Source: Synaphobranchus kaupii (taxonomy: Eukaryota; Chordata; Actinopteri; Anguilliformes; Synaphobranchidae). From it: a stretch of DNA of 64,000 nucleotides. The notes beneath the pieces are model-generated. The model did not search any database. It had not been told where the DNA came from and saw nothing but the letters and a program-made list of their open reading frames with translations. This document shows, in pieces, positions 1 through 9,388 of the stretch. The number at the start of each line of letters is the position of its first letter. Positions within the stretch are counted from its first letter, which is position 1. The DNA lies in assembly GCA_029718625.1 (NCBI GenBank), contig CM056376.1, forward strand, positions 119,630,222 through 119,694,221, written 5' to 3'. A program made the translations under genes and the position numbers.

Positions 1-308
1 GGTGAAGGCATTAGGGGCCCGCGGGTTCTTAATCACAGAGCCCTCTAAATGATGACACTGGCCGTAGCTGCGGCATTGCGATCGGCTGCTTAATGAATGC
101 AGAGAGCCCTGAAGAAAATTAAGTTTCACCAGCGACAAATCACAAATCACTAGTCTATTTCCCGCTCGCTCTCCCCACTGTAATATAACTTCAGAGGACC
201 TTGTGACAGGATTCACCCAGCTCCATTTTTGCAATAGTCCCTCTCTCGCCAAAGGGGGTGGGGGGTGCTTTGCCATGTGGCGGCCAGAGTGCACTGGACA
301 CCTTAACT
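1..308. other. Unique flanking sequence, no gene seen
   Basis: No convincing coding, RNA or repeat structure is visible. The last eight bases (301-308) are the left target-site copy of the short inverted-repeat element that begins at 309. Confidence 0.5.
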
Positions 309-501
309 CAGGGCTGCCCGACCCTGTTCCTGGAGATCTACCGCCCTGTAGGTTTTCACTCCAACCCCAACAAAGCACACCTCATTCAACAGTTAGAGAT
401 CTCGTTGAGCTGCTAATTAGTAGAATCAGGTGTGCCAAATTAGGGTTGAAATGAAAACCTACAGGAAGGTAGATCTCCAGAAACAGGGTTGGGCAGTCCT
501 G
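309..501. mobile_element. Short palindromic hAT-like MITE
   Basis: The first about 55 bases and the last about 50 bases are inverted copies of each other (CAGGGCTGCCC at the left, GGGCAGTCCTG at the right). The ends start CAG and finish CTG. An 8-bp duplication flanks it, CCTTAACT at 301-308 and CCTTAGCT at 502-509 (7 of 8 match), the size made by hAT transposases. It has no coding capacity. The family is a guess from the target-site length and the terminal CAG; the inverted repeat itself is directly visible. Confidence 0.8.
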
Positions 502-509
502 CCTTAGCT

Positions 510-971
510 TATTGTTCCAAGATAATAGTTTCAAGACCACCTCATCTTACAGAGCAGCCCTATGGTAAGAGTGGAGCTTTCAAAGAGCTAAGTGCTGATG
601 TCATCATCCTAAAAAAAAATAAAAAAAACAGTAAAAAAGGGGTGCATTTTATAGCATGTAGTTTAGGAGAGGTGACGAGTCGACCAAGACCAGCGGGAAC
701 AATCAGAGGAGACGTGCTAATAAAGGTGGAATTAATTATTTTCTCACCCTTCTTGTTTCTTGAAAAATTCAGAACGACCTCAAAACTGCTGCTTCATCAA
801 ATTCGTTACCATCCATTTCCCCTGCAACGCTGCAGTGGGGGGGGGGGGGGAGAAAGTTTTTTTTATTGCTTTTGTGCCGGCCTGCTGTCTCTGGCACATA
901 AATCCTCTGTCGCTCACACACGTGGTCCAGCCCAAAAAGGCAGATGGAGTTCCCACCGGGTCGGGAGACAC
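510..971. other. Unique sequence with a G-run
   Basis: Nothing coding is recognised. A run of 14 G lies at 837-850 and a short A-rich stretch near 610-640. The open frames here are short and unlike any family I know. Confidence 0.5.
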
Positions 972-1774
972 CATATCTTTAGGGGTGGGTATCGTTTCAA
1001 TTTTAATGATTCCGATTCCGATTCCGATTCTGCTTATCGAATCCGGTTCTTATCGAATCTCGGTTCCGATTCCAATATTTTTTGGAGAGAAAAAAATAAC
1101 ACATTTCAAGAACAAAAATTAGCCACCTTTATTCTTGGAACATTTAGGCTATAATCAATTGTCTGTGACAGGAAGGTTTCTTTTTCCCTTCATTTATAAA
1201 AATAAATATTACTCTTTCTTATAAGGAATAATCAACAAAAACTATTACAAATTAAATTACCGCAAATTAAAGGCTGAGGAATAAAAACGTCATTAAAAAG
1301 TCTATTTTAAAGATGTATGGAATGCAGCGCACGCTGTTTCTTTGCAAATTATGTATTATAAACCAAATTGACAGAATTAATGGAGCAGTGTTTTTTTTTT
1401 CTTCTCTCAACCAGACTTGATCAAATGAGTCAAATGAAAGTCCGAAGTTCTCTTGTCCGAGAAAGCACGCTGTATCCACTATCGATTGACAACGCAAACA
1501 GGTGACTGTTACTATTGAGACCAATCTTCCGGCGTGCGCTGCGTGCTATTGATCTCAAAGCTGCATGCATGCCAAACTTGTGAGAGACTAGTTAACGTTA
1601 CGGTCGCGTCTATTCTGTTCAATAGCATCAGTAATATCACAGTACAGATATTCAATGCATTGATAAATTGGGAGCCAACTGCACAACCGCGAGTTATCCG
1701 CGTGACTTATCGAGGGGGAGGTGTATATGGATATTGCTGTGAATAACCAGATATCAATAATGCATTTTGCATAC

Positions 1775-1886
1775 CTAAACGGAGTAGACTCAACCGTAGC
1801 AAAGGGATGTAACCCCTTCACCACAAATCTTGTCACCGCTCGGTGACATTCATCCACTTTCTCCTTGCTCATCTTCCCCTTCATGG
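1775..1886 (-). pseudogene. hAT transposase exon 2 remnant
   Basis: On the minus strand a CTTTAG acceptor precedes an open stretch that includes CHRAVTRFVVKGLHPFATVE. This is the conserved segment in hAT transposases where the protein commits to its catalytic fold (typically a TxFIV..D..PFSVVE pattern). The exon ends at a GTATGC donor at 1774-1769, right after the residues TPFR. Downstream sequence to 980 shows no further recognisable transposase, so the large catalytic exon has been lost. The splice sites are inferred by eye. Confidence 0.65.
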
Positions 1887-2143
1887 CTAAAGTGAAAGGA
1901 GTTTCTGTACAGGAGGGTCTCTGGGGATTAACCGGAGGTGGAGGGGTGCTCTGACTGCTCTCTGAACTCGTATCTAAGAAAAATATATATTAGAAGAATA
2001 ATTTGTAGACATCATTCGTTTAATATAAAAGGCGAATGTCAGCTCATCTGTGTTTTGTACCTGAGCGTGAGACGTTGCTACTGCTAGCGCTAACGTTAGC
2101 TGTAACGACGTTAGCTGCATTGTGGCTGGGAGACCGCAACACA

Positions 2144-2320
2144 TCAAACCACGGTGCATTCCTTCAGATTCACGCCGTGTTGAAGCAAATGCTTCGTCAT
2201 GTTGGAGGTGCTTCCTCCCTTGCACGAAATAACCTTACTGCAGGTGTTGCATTTTGCCGTGTTGCTATCTTTTTTAGTGAAGCTAAGCCAAACTTTCAAA
2301 CGTTTTCTGTGGTCAGCCAT
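2144..2320 (-). pseudogene. BED zinc-finger exon of a hAT transposase (exon 1 remnant)
   Basis: A 58-residue frame reads from the ATG at 2320 on the minus strand. It holds the BED-finger layout: an aromatic pair (VWLSF, residues about 9-13), a CxxC pair (CNTC, about 24-27), a small Gly/Ser turn with TSNM, and a histidine pair in the form HLLQH near residue 50. BED fingers are the N-terminal DNA-binding domain of many hAT transposases. The frame stops shortly after the finger, as expected if it is a first coding exon followed by an intron. It sits inside the 980-2606 element in the same orientation as the other transposase exon. No catalytic domain remains, so I call it a remnant. Confidence 0.72.
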
Positions 2321-2614
2321 GACGGTCGATCCAGAATGTAAACAGTAGCAATGTGCTTTGCTCAGTCGCTGACGTAATGCGTAACAAATGATGTGACGTT
2401 AGGTCCACGTAGCAGGTCCTGGCAGATAAGTGAAACTTATGGACTGTAAAAAGCTCACTGCAGTTCACTCGGGAGCGCGACTGAAATGTATGCAACAGTT
2501 AGGAACCGAGAAGCAGAATCGAAATGCACGTGTCTTAACGAATCCACGGTTCTTGGAAATTTGTTAGCGGTTCCAACTTGGAACCGGTTCTTGATACCCA
2601 ACCCTACATATCTT

Positions 2615-3025
2615 CCATGCGCACGTGATGTTCACCTCTGGACAGAGAAGGTTATGGGTGGGGGTCACCAATGGGAGGCTATTGGGAGGGATGGTGCCCA
2701 GACCTGGCATTGAGAAGAGTCAGGAGATACAGTCATGGGGAGTAAAAGCCTGCTGCTATCAAGTTTATAAAAGGGGTCCATACCAAGTGTAGCAAATGAC
2801 ACCGATAATACGGTTCCAAAAATACATTAAATTCTCAACAACAAAAAAACTGACTGGTAAAGTAAAAACTTTGGACTCGGAGTGCAGTGCAGCCAGGTCG
2901 AGACATAACTGCTGAATCTGATTTTTGCATCTCCCAGAGAGATCAGTTTTTTAATGGGTACTTTATGAAATATTAAATGTGCCAAACAGAATGATGATTC
3001 ATCTCCATTTCCGAATGCAATTGAA

Positions 3026-3028
<3 letters not shown>
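2615..3028. other. Unique sequence
   Basis: No gene or element recognised between the transposon end and the GT microsatellite. Confidence 0.4.
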
Positions 3029-3087
<59 letters not shown>

Positions 3088-3095
3088 ATGAGAGA

Positions 3096-3133
<38 letters not shown>

Positions 3134-3134
3134 C
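3029..3134 (+). repeat. Compound GT microsatellite
   Basis: About 25 GT units at 3029-3078, a CGCGCATGCATGAGAGAAA interruption, then about 16 further GT units. The long open frame across it is an artefact of the repeat. Confidence 0.97.
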
Positions 3135-6100
3135 AGAACTGGAAAAGAAATCACCACAATTTTACTAATTTGCCAAAGGAGGAGAGAGGTGAACAGCTCC
3201 TCAAATGTATTTAGGTGGTGCTGATTCTTTCAAGACTAAAACTCCTTACAGCCACATGTGAGCTGGAAGACTCCTGGATGGGACTGGCACTTTGGGAAGC
3301 CAAGGTGAAGTAAGAGCCAGCACCCTCTTAGAGCAGATATGCTGTGTGATGGGAGTGCAATGTTGGGGCTTCCTATTTACCCAATAGACAGACAGGATTC
3401 TGAATGGGAACAAAGGATACTTTTTAATAAAATGTTATTGTCACATGTTATATAAATACCAGCTGACTATGACTATGAAGGTGAATTACTCTTGATGTGT
3501 CTTTTAGCTTCTAGCTGGCTGGGCTGATCTCCACTCGTAGGCACTCTACCCGTACCTCTGTCCGTCATGCGCTTCCGGAGTCGAACAGAGCCACTCTGTT
3601 ATGCAGGAGACTCTTGTCGAAGGGGATAGAGGGGGCAAGAGGAGATCCTTTATGCTTCACAAACAAATTCTGATACCCATATTCAGTGGGGCTATGAGTC
3701 AACAGCACATTCAATATTAAACTCCATTCCCACTCAGTTACGAAAATACACAGCCTAATGGCACCAGCATATATAAGGGCATTCATATGCACTACATCAG
3801 CATCTCTAGCGGATGTTGAGGGGGAGTACCTATATGAGTATTAATGCCACACAGGTTCCATTTATTTGCAAAGACAAATGCAACTACACACAGGATATCC
3901 AAATATAAAAAAAGCCTATATCTGATAATGAATGAAGAGGAAGTCAATTAGCCACCAATTCTGTAGAACAAATACCTTGTCATAAAAGTATCCTCCTCAT
4001 ACTGAATTAAACCCAGGGGAATTAATGGTCTGAGCCGCGCAGACTGGTTTTAAAGAACAGGAAATGTTAGTCATCCCCTTGATAGCTGTGCACTGTCACA
4101 GCCCTTAGGACAACAGGTGGCTTCTGTGGACTAACAAACGCGAGGTTGATGCCAAAATGAAAAGGCACTTAATACATGTCAAACCTCGGGTTGTTGTCAT
4201 TTTATCATTGTAATCATCATTAAACTTTTATCATATTACCTTATTATCTGACCTTGTTCTTTGTTTTCATTATTTCCGATGGCATGTTTTCTCCCGGTTT
4301 ATTTATTGATTCTGTATTGTGTAATCAGTTTTGAAAAGTGGTATACAAATAGTTATTATTATTGTATATCTTTATCAGAGCCTATATGATTATCTGGGGG
4401 AAACATTATTGATTGTGGTTCATCATCTAGCGGTCAAAACACACCTCTTTTGCACCAAGTTTGTTGAAAGCTGCAACCTGAACGCGAGGATCTGTGGATA
4501 TGCAAATGCGCGGGCAATATGGAAGCTGTATAGACAGTAGCTTCAGGGACGCGTTAACGCTATCGTGGCGGCTGCGGTCTAGACTAGGCGTAAGGAGGAG
4601 AAGGTGGTTGTCCAAGGTCTGTAATGTATCACTGTTTCAGTTAGCACACACACAACCACTGCTCCAACTACAAGACACTGGAGAGTAAGAAAGCCCTATC
4701 AAAACAGACATTCACCCATCTTTCACCCAGCGAGCTGTCACTTAGGACCCACGGTTCACAGAGAAAGTAATGAGTCTGACAGTGACTGTGACAGTGAGAG
4801 AGCGAGCGAGAGACAGACTAAGCGAGACCCAGGGAGTGAGCAAGACTGACAGACGGTGGGGCCATTGAGAATGACTGGAAATATAGGGAAAAAAAGGAAA
4901 TCGTTCTATTTAACCAAAATTTCACAAATACAAACACAAAACAACTGCCCACCCTCCAAAGGGAGAGGGCCTGGATTTCAGTAACAGCACAGTATAAATA
5001 TATCACTCTTAGGCTTTTATTGTCGCATTATACGTATGCCCAATTAGAGGTTTTTGCAATACTCGCCGTATGACATTTCCAGCAAAAAAGAGACACAGTG
5101 ACAAAGGTTGATCAGATTGGAAGAGAATTTCTCCAAGCACAGATCACTCCAAGCAATAAAGAGCAACCTATGCAAAACACAAATTCAAATTTGAATCAAA
5201 TTCTGAGAGTGTTTGTTATCCACAATATTGTGCTGTAGGGAAGGAGATTTGAGGTACACTAAGTCAGCTCAATAACAATGATTGGAATGTAGAGCATGTA
5301 GAAACTGCCAGAAAAATCTTTGAAGCAGAGAGACAAAATATATAATGCATACATTGGTCCACTTCTACTCAACAGCAAATATACAAAAAAAAGTTATACA
5401 ATTATGGGTTTATGTTACAGATTAAAGTTCTGAGGCCCAAGAGCTAAACTCTGGAAAAGTCCACCAAGTTTCCTGATCTTGAAGTTCAAAAACGGAATAA
5501 GCTCATGCTAATTACGCCAAGCACACATATTACAGAAGGAGTCACTCGTAGAAGCTGTTATTCTAAATATTCAAATTAACCCTCCCTTTCCAAAAGATGA
5601 CAGAACAAGATAAGCTGTCAGTCTAACAGGGGGTGGTACACACAACATCATTGGCTGCCTGGTTTGAGACATTTTGTCAAAACATGAGGAACAGTGACAA
5701 TGCAAGTGTAGCATGATTTCATCATTACACTTTACAAAATAATGACTTTTGCCTTGAGTTTTTAGGTTAGTTTTTTAAAAGCTTTATGATTTGCCCTCGT
5801 TTCCAATAGGTATGCACTTTGTTAATATGATACCTTGGGCTCCATTATGGGGCCCCAAAAGGCCACAAAGAATGTCACAAGGGCAAATTAACTTTTTGGA
5901 ACCTTTGTGCCAAGGTTGGCATTTTCATCCCTTTTATTTTAGTGCTTGCCCGGGGTGGGTGAAATGGTACTACGTCGTTTGGGAGGTGTAGCGTGGAGCA
6001 AACATATGGTGAAGTGGTATTCAATAGATATAAAATCTTTTAAAAAATCAGTCAGGGTGAATTTCAATTGGTTCTTCCTTGATATTGGTAGGTGGTAGTA

Positions 6101-6410
6101 CCAGACTGAGAGATGTACTGATTAGTATTTTCTGTAGTTCCTTCCTTTACAAGTTCAAGCATGCCACCAGCCTGTGCATGCAGTGTGACCATCTCTCTTT
6201 ACTTGCAGAAAAAGAATATATCATTAGCGTGAAGGCAAGAGAAACCACATTAAAATACTTCAGCATATGCTCTCTTTTTATTTTTTTATGTGGACATTCA
6301 CACAAACATTAAGAGCCAAATAGGAATATTTTATTTAATGCAAGGTTGGCAACTTAAATACAGCCACTTGCTATTTAGGTCGATGGGTATTTACTGCCAG
6401 CGGAATAGGC
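3135..6410. other. Long stretch without a recognised gene
   Basis: AT-rich, intron- or intergenic-like sequence. I saw no splice-bounded conserved frame and no terminal-repeat element. Small GA-rich tracts occur near 4790-4830. Short open frames on both strands look random. Confidence 0.4.
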
Positions 6411-6430
6411 CTTTTTTTTTTTTTTTTTTT
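6411..6430 (+). repeat. Poly-T tract (20 T)
   Basis: Uninterrupted T run. It could be the A-tail of an old minus-strand retroposed copy, but no body is recognised next to it. Confidence 0.9.
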
Positions 6431-6959
6431 AAAAGGGAGTGGGACAATCCGGCCTCCTTTTGTATTATTGCTTTAAACATACAGGTAGAAAGCAGAGAGG
6501 ATAACAGACAGAGAAGGGAACACAGCTGAGAAAGTGCCATCGAGGGGATTAAACCCCTTTTAATGGGCACTCTGCCAGAGGTTGACTTTGCTATATACTG
6601 CCTTTGCATCCTGAAAAAATAAAAAAAAGTCAATGAACAAGAGTGAGGAAAGGTGAGTGTGACACAGAGAATGAACACTGAACACCTGCCTTTTTCAGCA
6701 TAGACAGGAGCAGCTTCAGTATTGTTAACTCCCACCTTTCAATGATCAACTGTCAAAATGGAGCCGGAACAAACCACTAGACCCAGAGAAAAACAGCAGA
6801 TGTTAACAAGAAGCTGCGCTTCCTACATACCCGGAAATGGCCCACATCCGTGAGATGGGGGAAATGTGTCAAGCTTCTGAAAATACCGCTATTTACAAAT
6901 ACCAACAAGGCAGCGAAGCACGCTCAGCAGCAGATGAAAGCCGCTAAACAAACCGCCTC

Positions 6960-7400
6960 CCCTGCAGCACCTTAAAAGCATCGGGACAATGACAGGCCGC
7001 TACGCCGCTAATGTGCGAGCAAGGCCTCCGGAGCACAAATGCGCCGCTCGGGAGCCTGCTGCCCCAGACAGCGGACTCGTCTGTCAGGCCTCCCTTTCAT
7101 CTCGGCACCGGGGCGCTCCGCTCTCGCCGCGGGAGGCCAATTTCCACTTCCCAAAGAGGAACGAAAGACAGAGGCTTCTGCCGCTGGCCTGGTCGAAAAC
7201 TGACAGCGGCGGCGGGATCCTTTCGGCGAACCGCTGGCAAATGACCTCGTCGGAAAAGATGAAGCGGCTCCGCAGCCTGGCCGCTGGGAATAAGCCGCTG
7301 TGCCGTACCTGAAGTCTCTCACAGGAAGTCGCGGACAGAGGGCCCCGCTGCTTCACACTTTAGCTTGGCAGGGAGGCCGCGCACATCGAAATGGACACAT
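6960..7400 (-). promoter_or_regulatory. CpG-rich block, possible promoter or first exon
   Basis: This about 440-bp block is much richer in G, C and CpG than everything around it, with frames open on both strands as expected of GC-rich DNA. On the minus strand a good splice donor (CAG followed by GTACGG, intron beginning at 7308) would end a leader exon running down from about 7400. Vertebrate CpG islands usually mark promoters. No protein family is recognised, so this may be a 5' untranslated exon only. Direction is an inference from the single donor. Confidence 0.42.
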
Positions 7401-8369
7401 CGATTTAACAAAATGATCGCATCTTCCAAACGTAGAACCGCAGGGGTGGACGGATCATGTATCCAAGTGGTAATTCTCTGTATCCAAGGCTACCAATTCT
7501 CTCAGCAACCAAGGCCTTTTCTAAGACTGAGTAAAACTTGCCATGAGACTAAGATAAGACCAAGACTGTCAAAATGTTGTCTCGATTACTATAGCCCTCA
7601 CCTGCTGCACAAAGAGGTGACCAACAGTAACGGAACTATACAGTAAAGGATAAGTAACTAGTAGGGGTGTCACGATACCGATTCGAAATCGAAAATCGAT
7701 CGAAATGAGCGTTCGATTTCGAACTTCGAAATCACAAGCTGGTTCGCGATTCTCCAAGTTTTTTTTTCTCTCCACCCCTGCCCCCCGCGCGCTCTTCTTA
7801 GCCTTTCATGTGATGGGTAAAATGTAAAAAAAGTAGCCTACTTGGCCATCTCTAATGTAAGCGTTTCCGACAAAACGAAACGATGCCTTCCACTGCTTTT
7901 TGTTCGTCCACGCAGGCGTGCGTCCGAAGAAAAAAAACAACGATATTCAGTGTTTCCCCTAGTTTTTTTTTCAGGCCGGGCGGTGAAAGTGCGCCATTTT
8001 GCGTAGAGGCGGAAACTATAATTACACCCTCATAATATCAGCGCTGCCATTGAAAATTTTAATTAGGCCTAACGGGAAACCAAAGCTGTTTTGGGTTTTT
8101 CCAGATGCTATTTTGATCATTCCCGCATTCTGCGGTAAGGGAAATATTGCAGCTACATAAAAAAAAAGATTATATAAAAAAATAAAAAAAGAATAATATA
8201 AATTATTATTTTTTTTCATTAAAATTATTTATTTTCCCTCTTGTCCAAGCCGGGCGGCAGGCGAGCGCCCGGCCAAGATAATGGTAGGGGAAACACTGAT
8301 ATTTCAAAGAAGACACAGCTGCTAGTTAACGTTAGCTTACCGGTAGCCTGCATTACTTTTCGACACACC

Positions 8370-8669
8370 ATGGCCACTGCCGGAGTCGGAGATGGAGAAA
8401 CAGAACTGGAAAATCCTCCTGCTTCCCTCAAGTCACCGGTGTGGCAACAGTTTGCCTTCCCCGTGAGTTATATAAACAACGAACGCGTCATTGACAAAAT
8501 AACGACAGTTTGTCGGCTATGCTACACGCGAGTACCATACGCCACCTCAGGCAACACGTCAAATATGGCAGGACACATTCGCAGGCATCACAAAGAAATA
8601 GATTTGACTGGGAAAAAAACATTGACACAGGCAACTCAAATGACAACCCAAATGACAGTCAGGGCATGA
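8370..8669 (+). pseudogene. BED zinc-finger exon of a hAT transposase
   Basis: The frame from the ATG at 8370 encodes 99 residues; an upstream in-frame ATG at 8241 adds 43 residues that look non-coding, so I prefer 8370 (ACACCATGG context). It shows a BED finger: SPVWQQFAF (about residues 22-30), CRLC (about 49-52), a GNTSNM turn, and HIRRHH (about 70-75). A polar threonine/glutamine-rich tail follows to the stop. BED fingers bind transposon ends. The finger is complete, but nothing downstream resembles the RNase-H-like catalytic domain, so alone it could at most be a DNA-binding fragment. Confidence 0.75.
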
Positions 8670-8691
8670 AAAAAAACGTGTAAATAGTTAA

Positions 8692-9286
8692 TAGCGTGGT
8701 ACATGTTCAACTGTTTATTATTTCAGATATTAGTTTGTTAAAGCTCTCAACTGTTCAAAGAATGTGAATACGCTCATCTTTTTAAAGAAGAATTTGAAAA
8801 TGTAAATGACCGTTGTCAGGGCATAAAACCAATGTGTAAATTGTTAATAGCGTGGTAAATGTTCAACTGTTTATTCTAGAGTCTAGTTTTGATAAAGCTC
8901 TTAACTGTTTAGTGTGTTTAAATATTCTCATATTTTTGTTATTATTTATAATTGTTATTATTCAAGTAAAAGTTACTTATTGAGAAACAAGTATTTTTCT
9001 TTACAAATCAAGACTCGATAGTCTAACAATGGCATAGCCATTAGTTAGACTATTGTGCTAAAAAAAAGCGTGGTAAATGTTCAACTGTTTATTCTAGAGT
9101 CTAGTTTTGATAAAGCTCTTAACTGTTTAGGTGTGTTTAAATATTCTCATATTTTTGTTATTATTTATAATTGTTATTATTCAAGTAAAAGTTACTTATT
9201 GAGAAACAAGTATTTTTCTTTACAAATCAAGACTCGATAGTCTAACAATGGCATAGCCATTAGTTAGACTATTGTGCTGAAAAAAA
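8692..9286 (+). repeat. Tandem duplication inside the hAT element
   Basis: A unit beginning GCGTGGTAAATGTTCAACTG occurs at 8850 and again at 9068. The two copies (218 and about 219 bp) are almost identical, with one extra G in the second. A shorter, diverged copy beginning GCGTGGTACATGTTC starts at 8692. The unit carries an internal inverted pair around CTAACAATGG and CCATTAGTTAG. Confidence 0.92.
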
Positions 9287-9388
9287 ATCGAAAGTCGAAT
9301 CGAATCGTGACCTTAAAATCGTCAAAGTCAAAATCGAAAGTCAAATCGAATCGCGGATTTGGAGAATCGTGACACCCCTAGTGACTAG

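Larger units (their letters stand above)
980..2606 (-). mobile_element. hAT-like DNA transposon, non-autonomous, with decayed transposase exons
   Basis: The ends are imperfect inverted repeats: TAGGGGTGGGTATCG at the left and the reverse complement of TAGGGTTGGGTATCA at the right. GATTCCGATTCC-type subterminal repeats follow the left end. A perfect 8-bp target duplication, CATATCTT, lies at 972-979 and 2607-2614. On the minus strand two pieces of a hAT-type transposase remain: a BED zinc-finger exon (2144-2320) and a second exon (1775-1886). The catalytic part is missing, so mobility would need another copy's transposase. The boundaries are firm; the hAT assignment rests on the 8-bp duplication and the BED finger. 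Confidence 0.87.
7662..9380 (+). mobile_element. hAT-like DNA transposon with BED-finger exon and internal tandem duplication
   Basis: The terminal inverted repeats begin TAGGGGTGTCACGAT at the left and are the exact reverse complement, ATCGTGACACCCCTA, at the right. Subterminal TCGAAATCGAA-type repeats follow. The flanking 8-bp target copies are GTAACTAG (7654-7661) and GTGACTAG (9381-9388), 7 of 8 matching. A BED zinc-finger exon lies at 8370-8669. The rest is AT-rich and includes three units of a 158- to 219-bp tandem repeat (8692-9286). The catalytic transposase is absent, so it is a non-autonomous derivative. The ends resemble those of the 980-2606 element (TAGGGGTG), suggesting the same broad hAT group but a different family. 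Confidence 0.87.

Noticed and set aside
2979..3224. Open frame through the GT microsatellite
   Set aside because: The frame is open only because GT repeats encode Cys-Val; no flanking coding signal.
6989..7356. Four overlapping 77-107-codon frames in the CpG-rich block
   Set aside because: High GC makes stops rare in all frames; none resembles a protein family.
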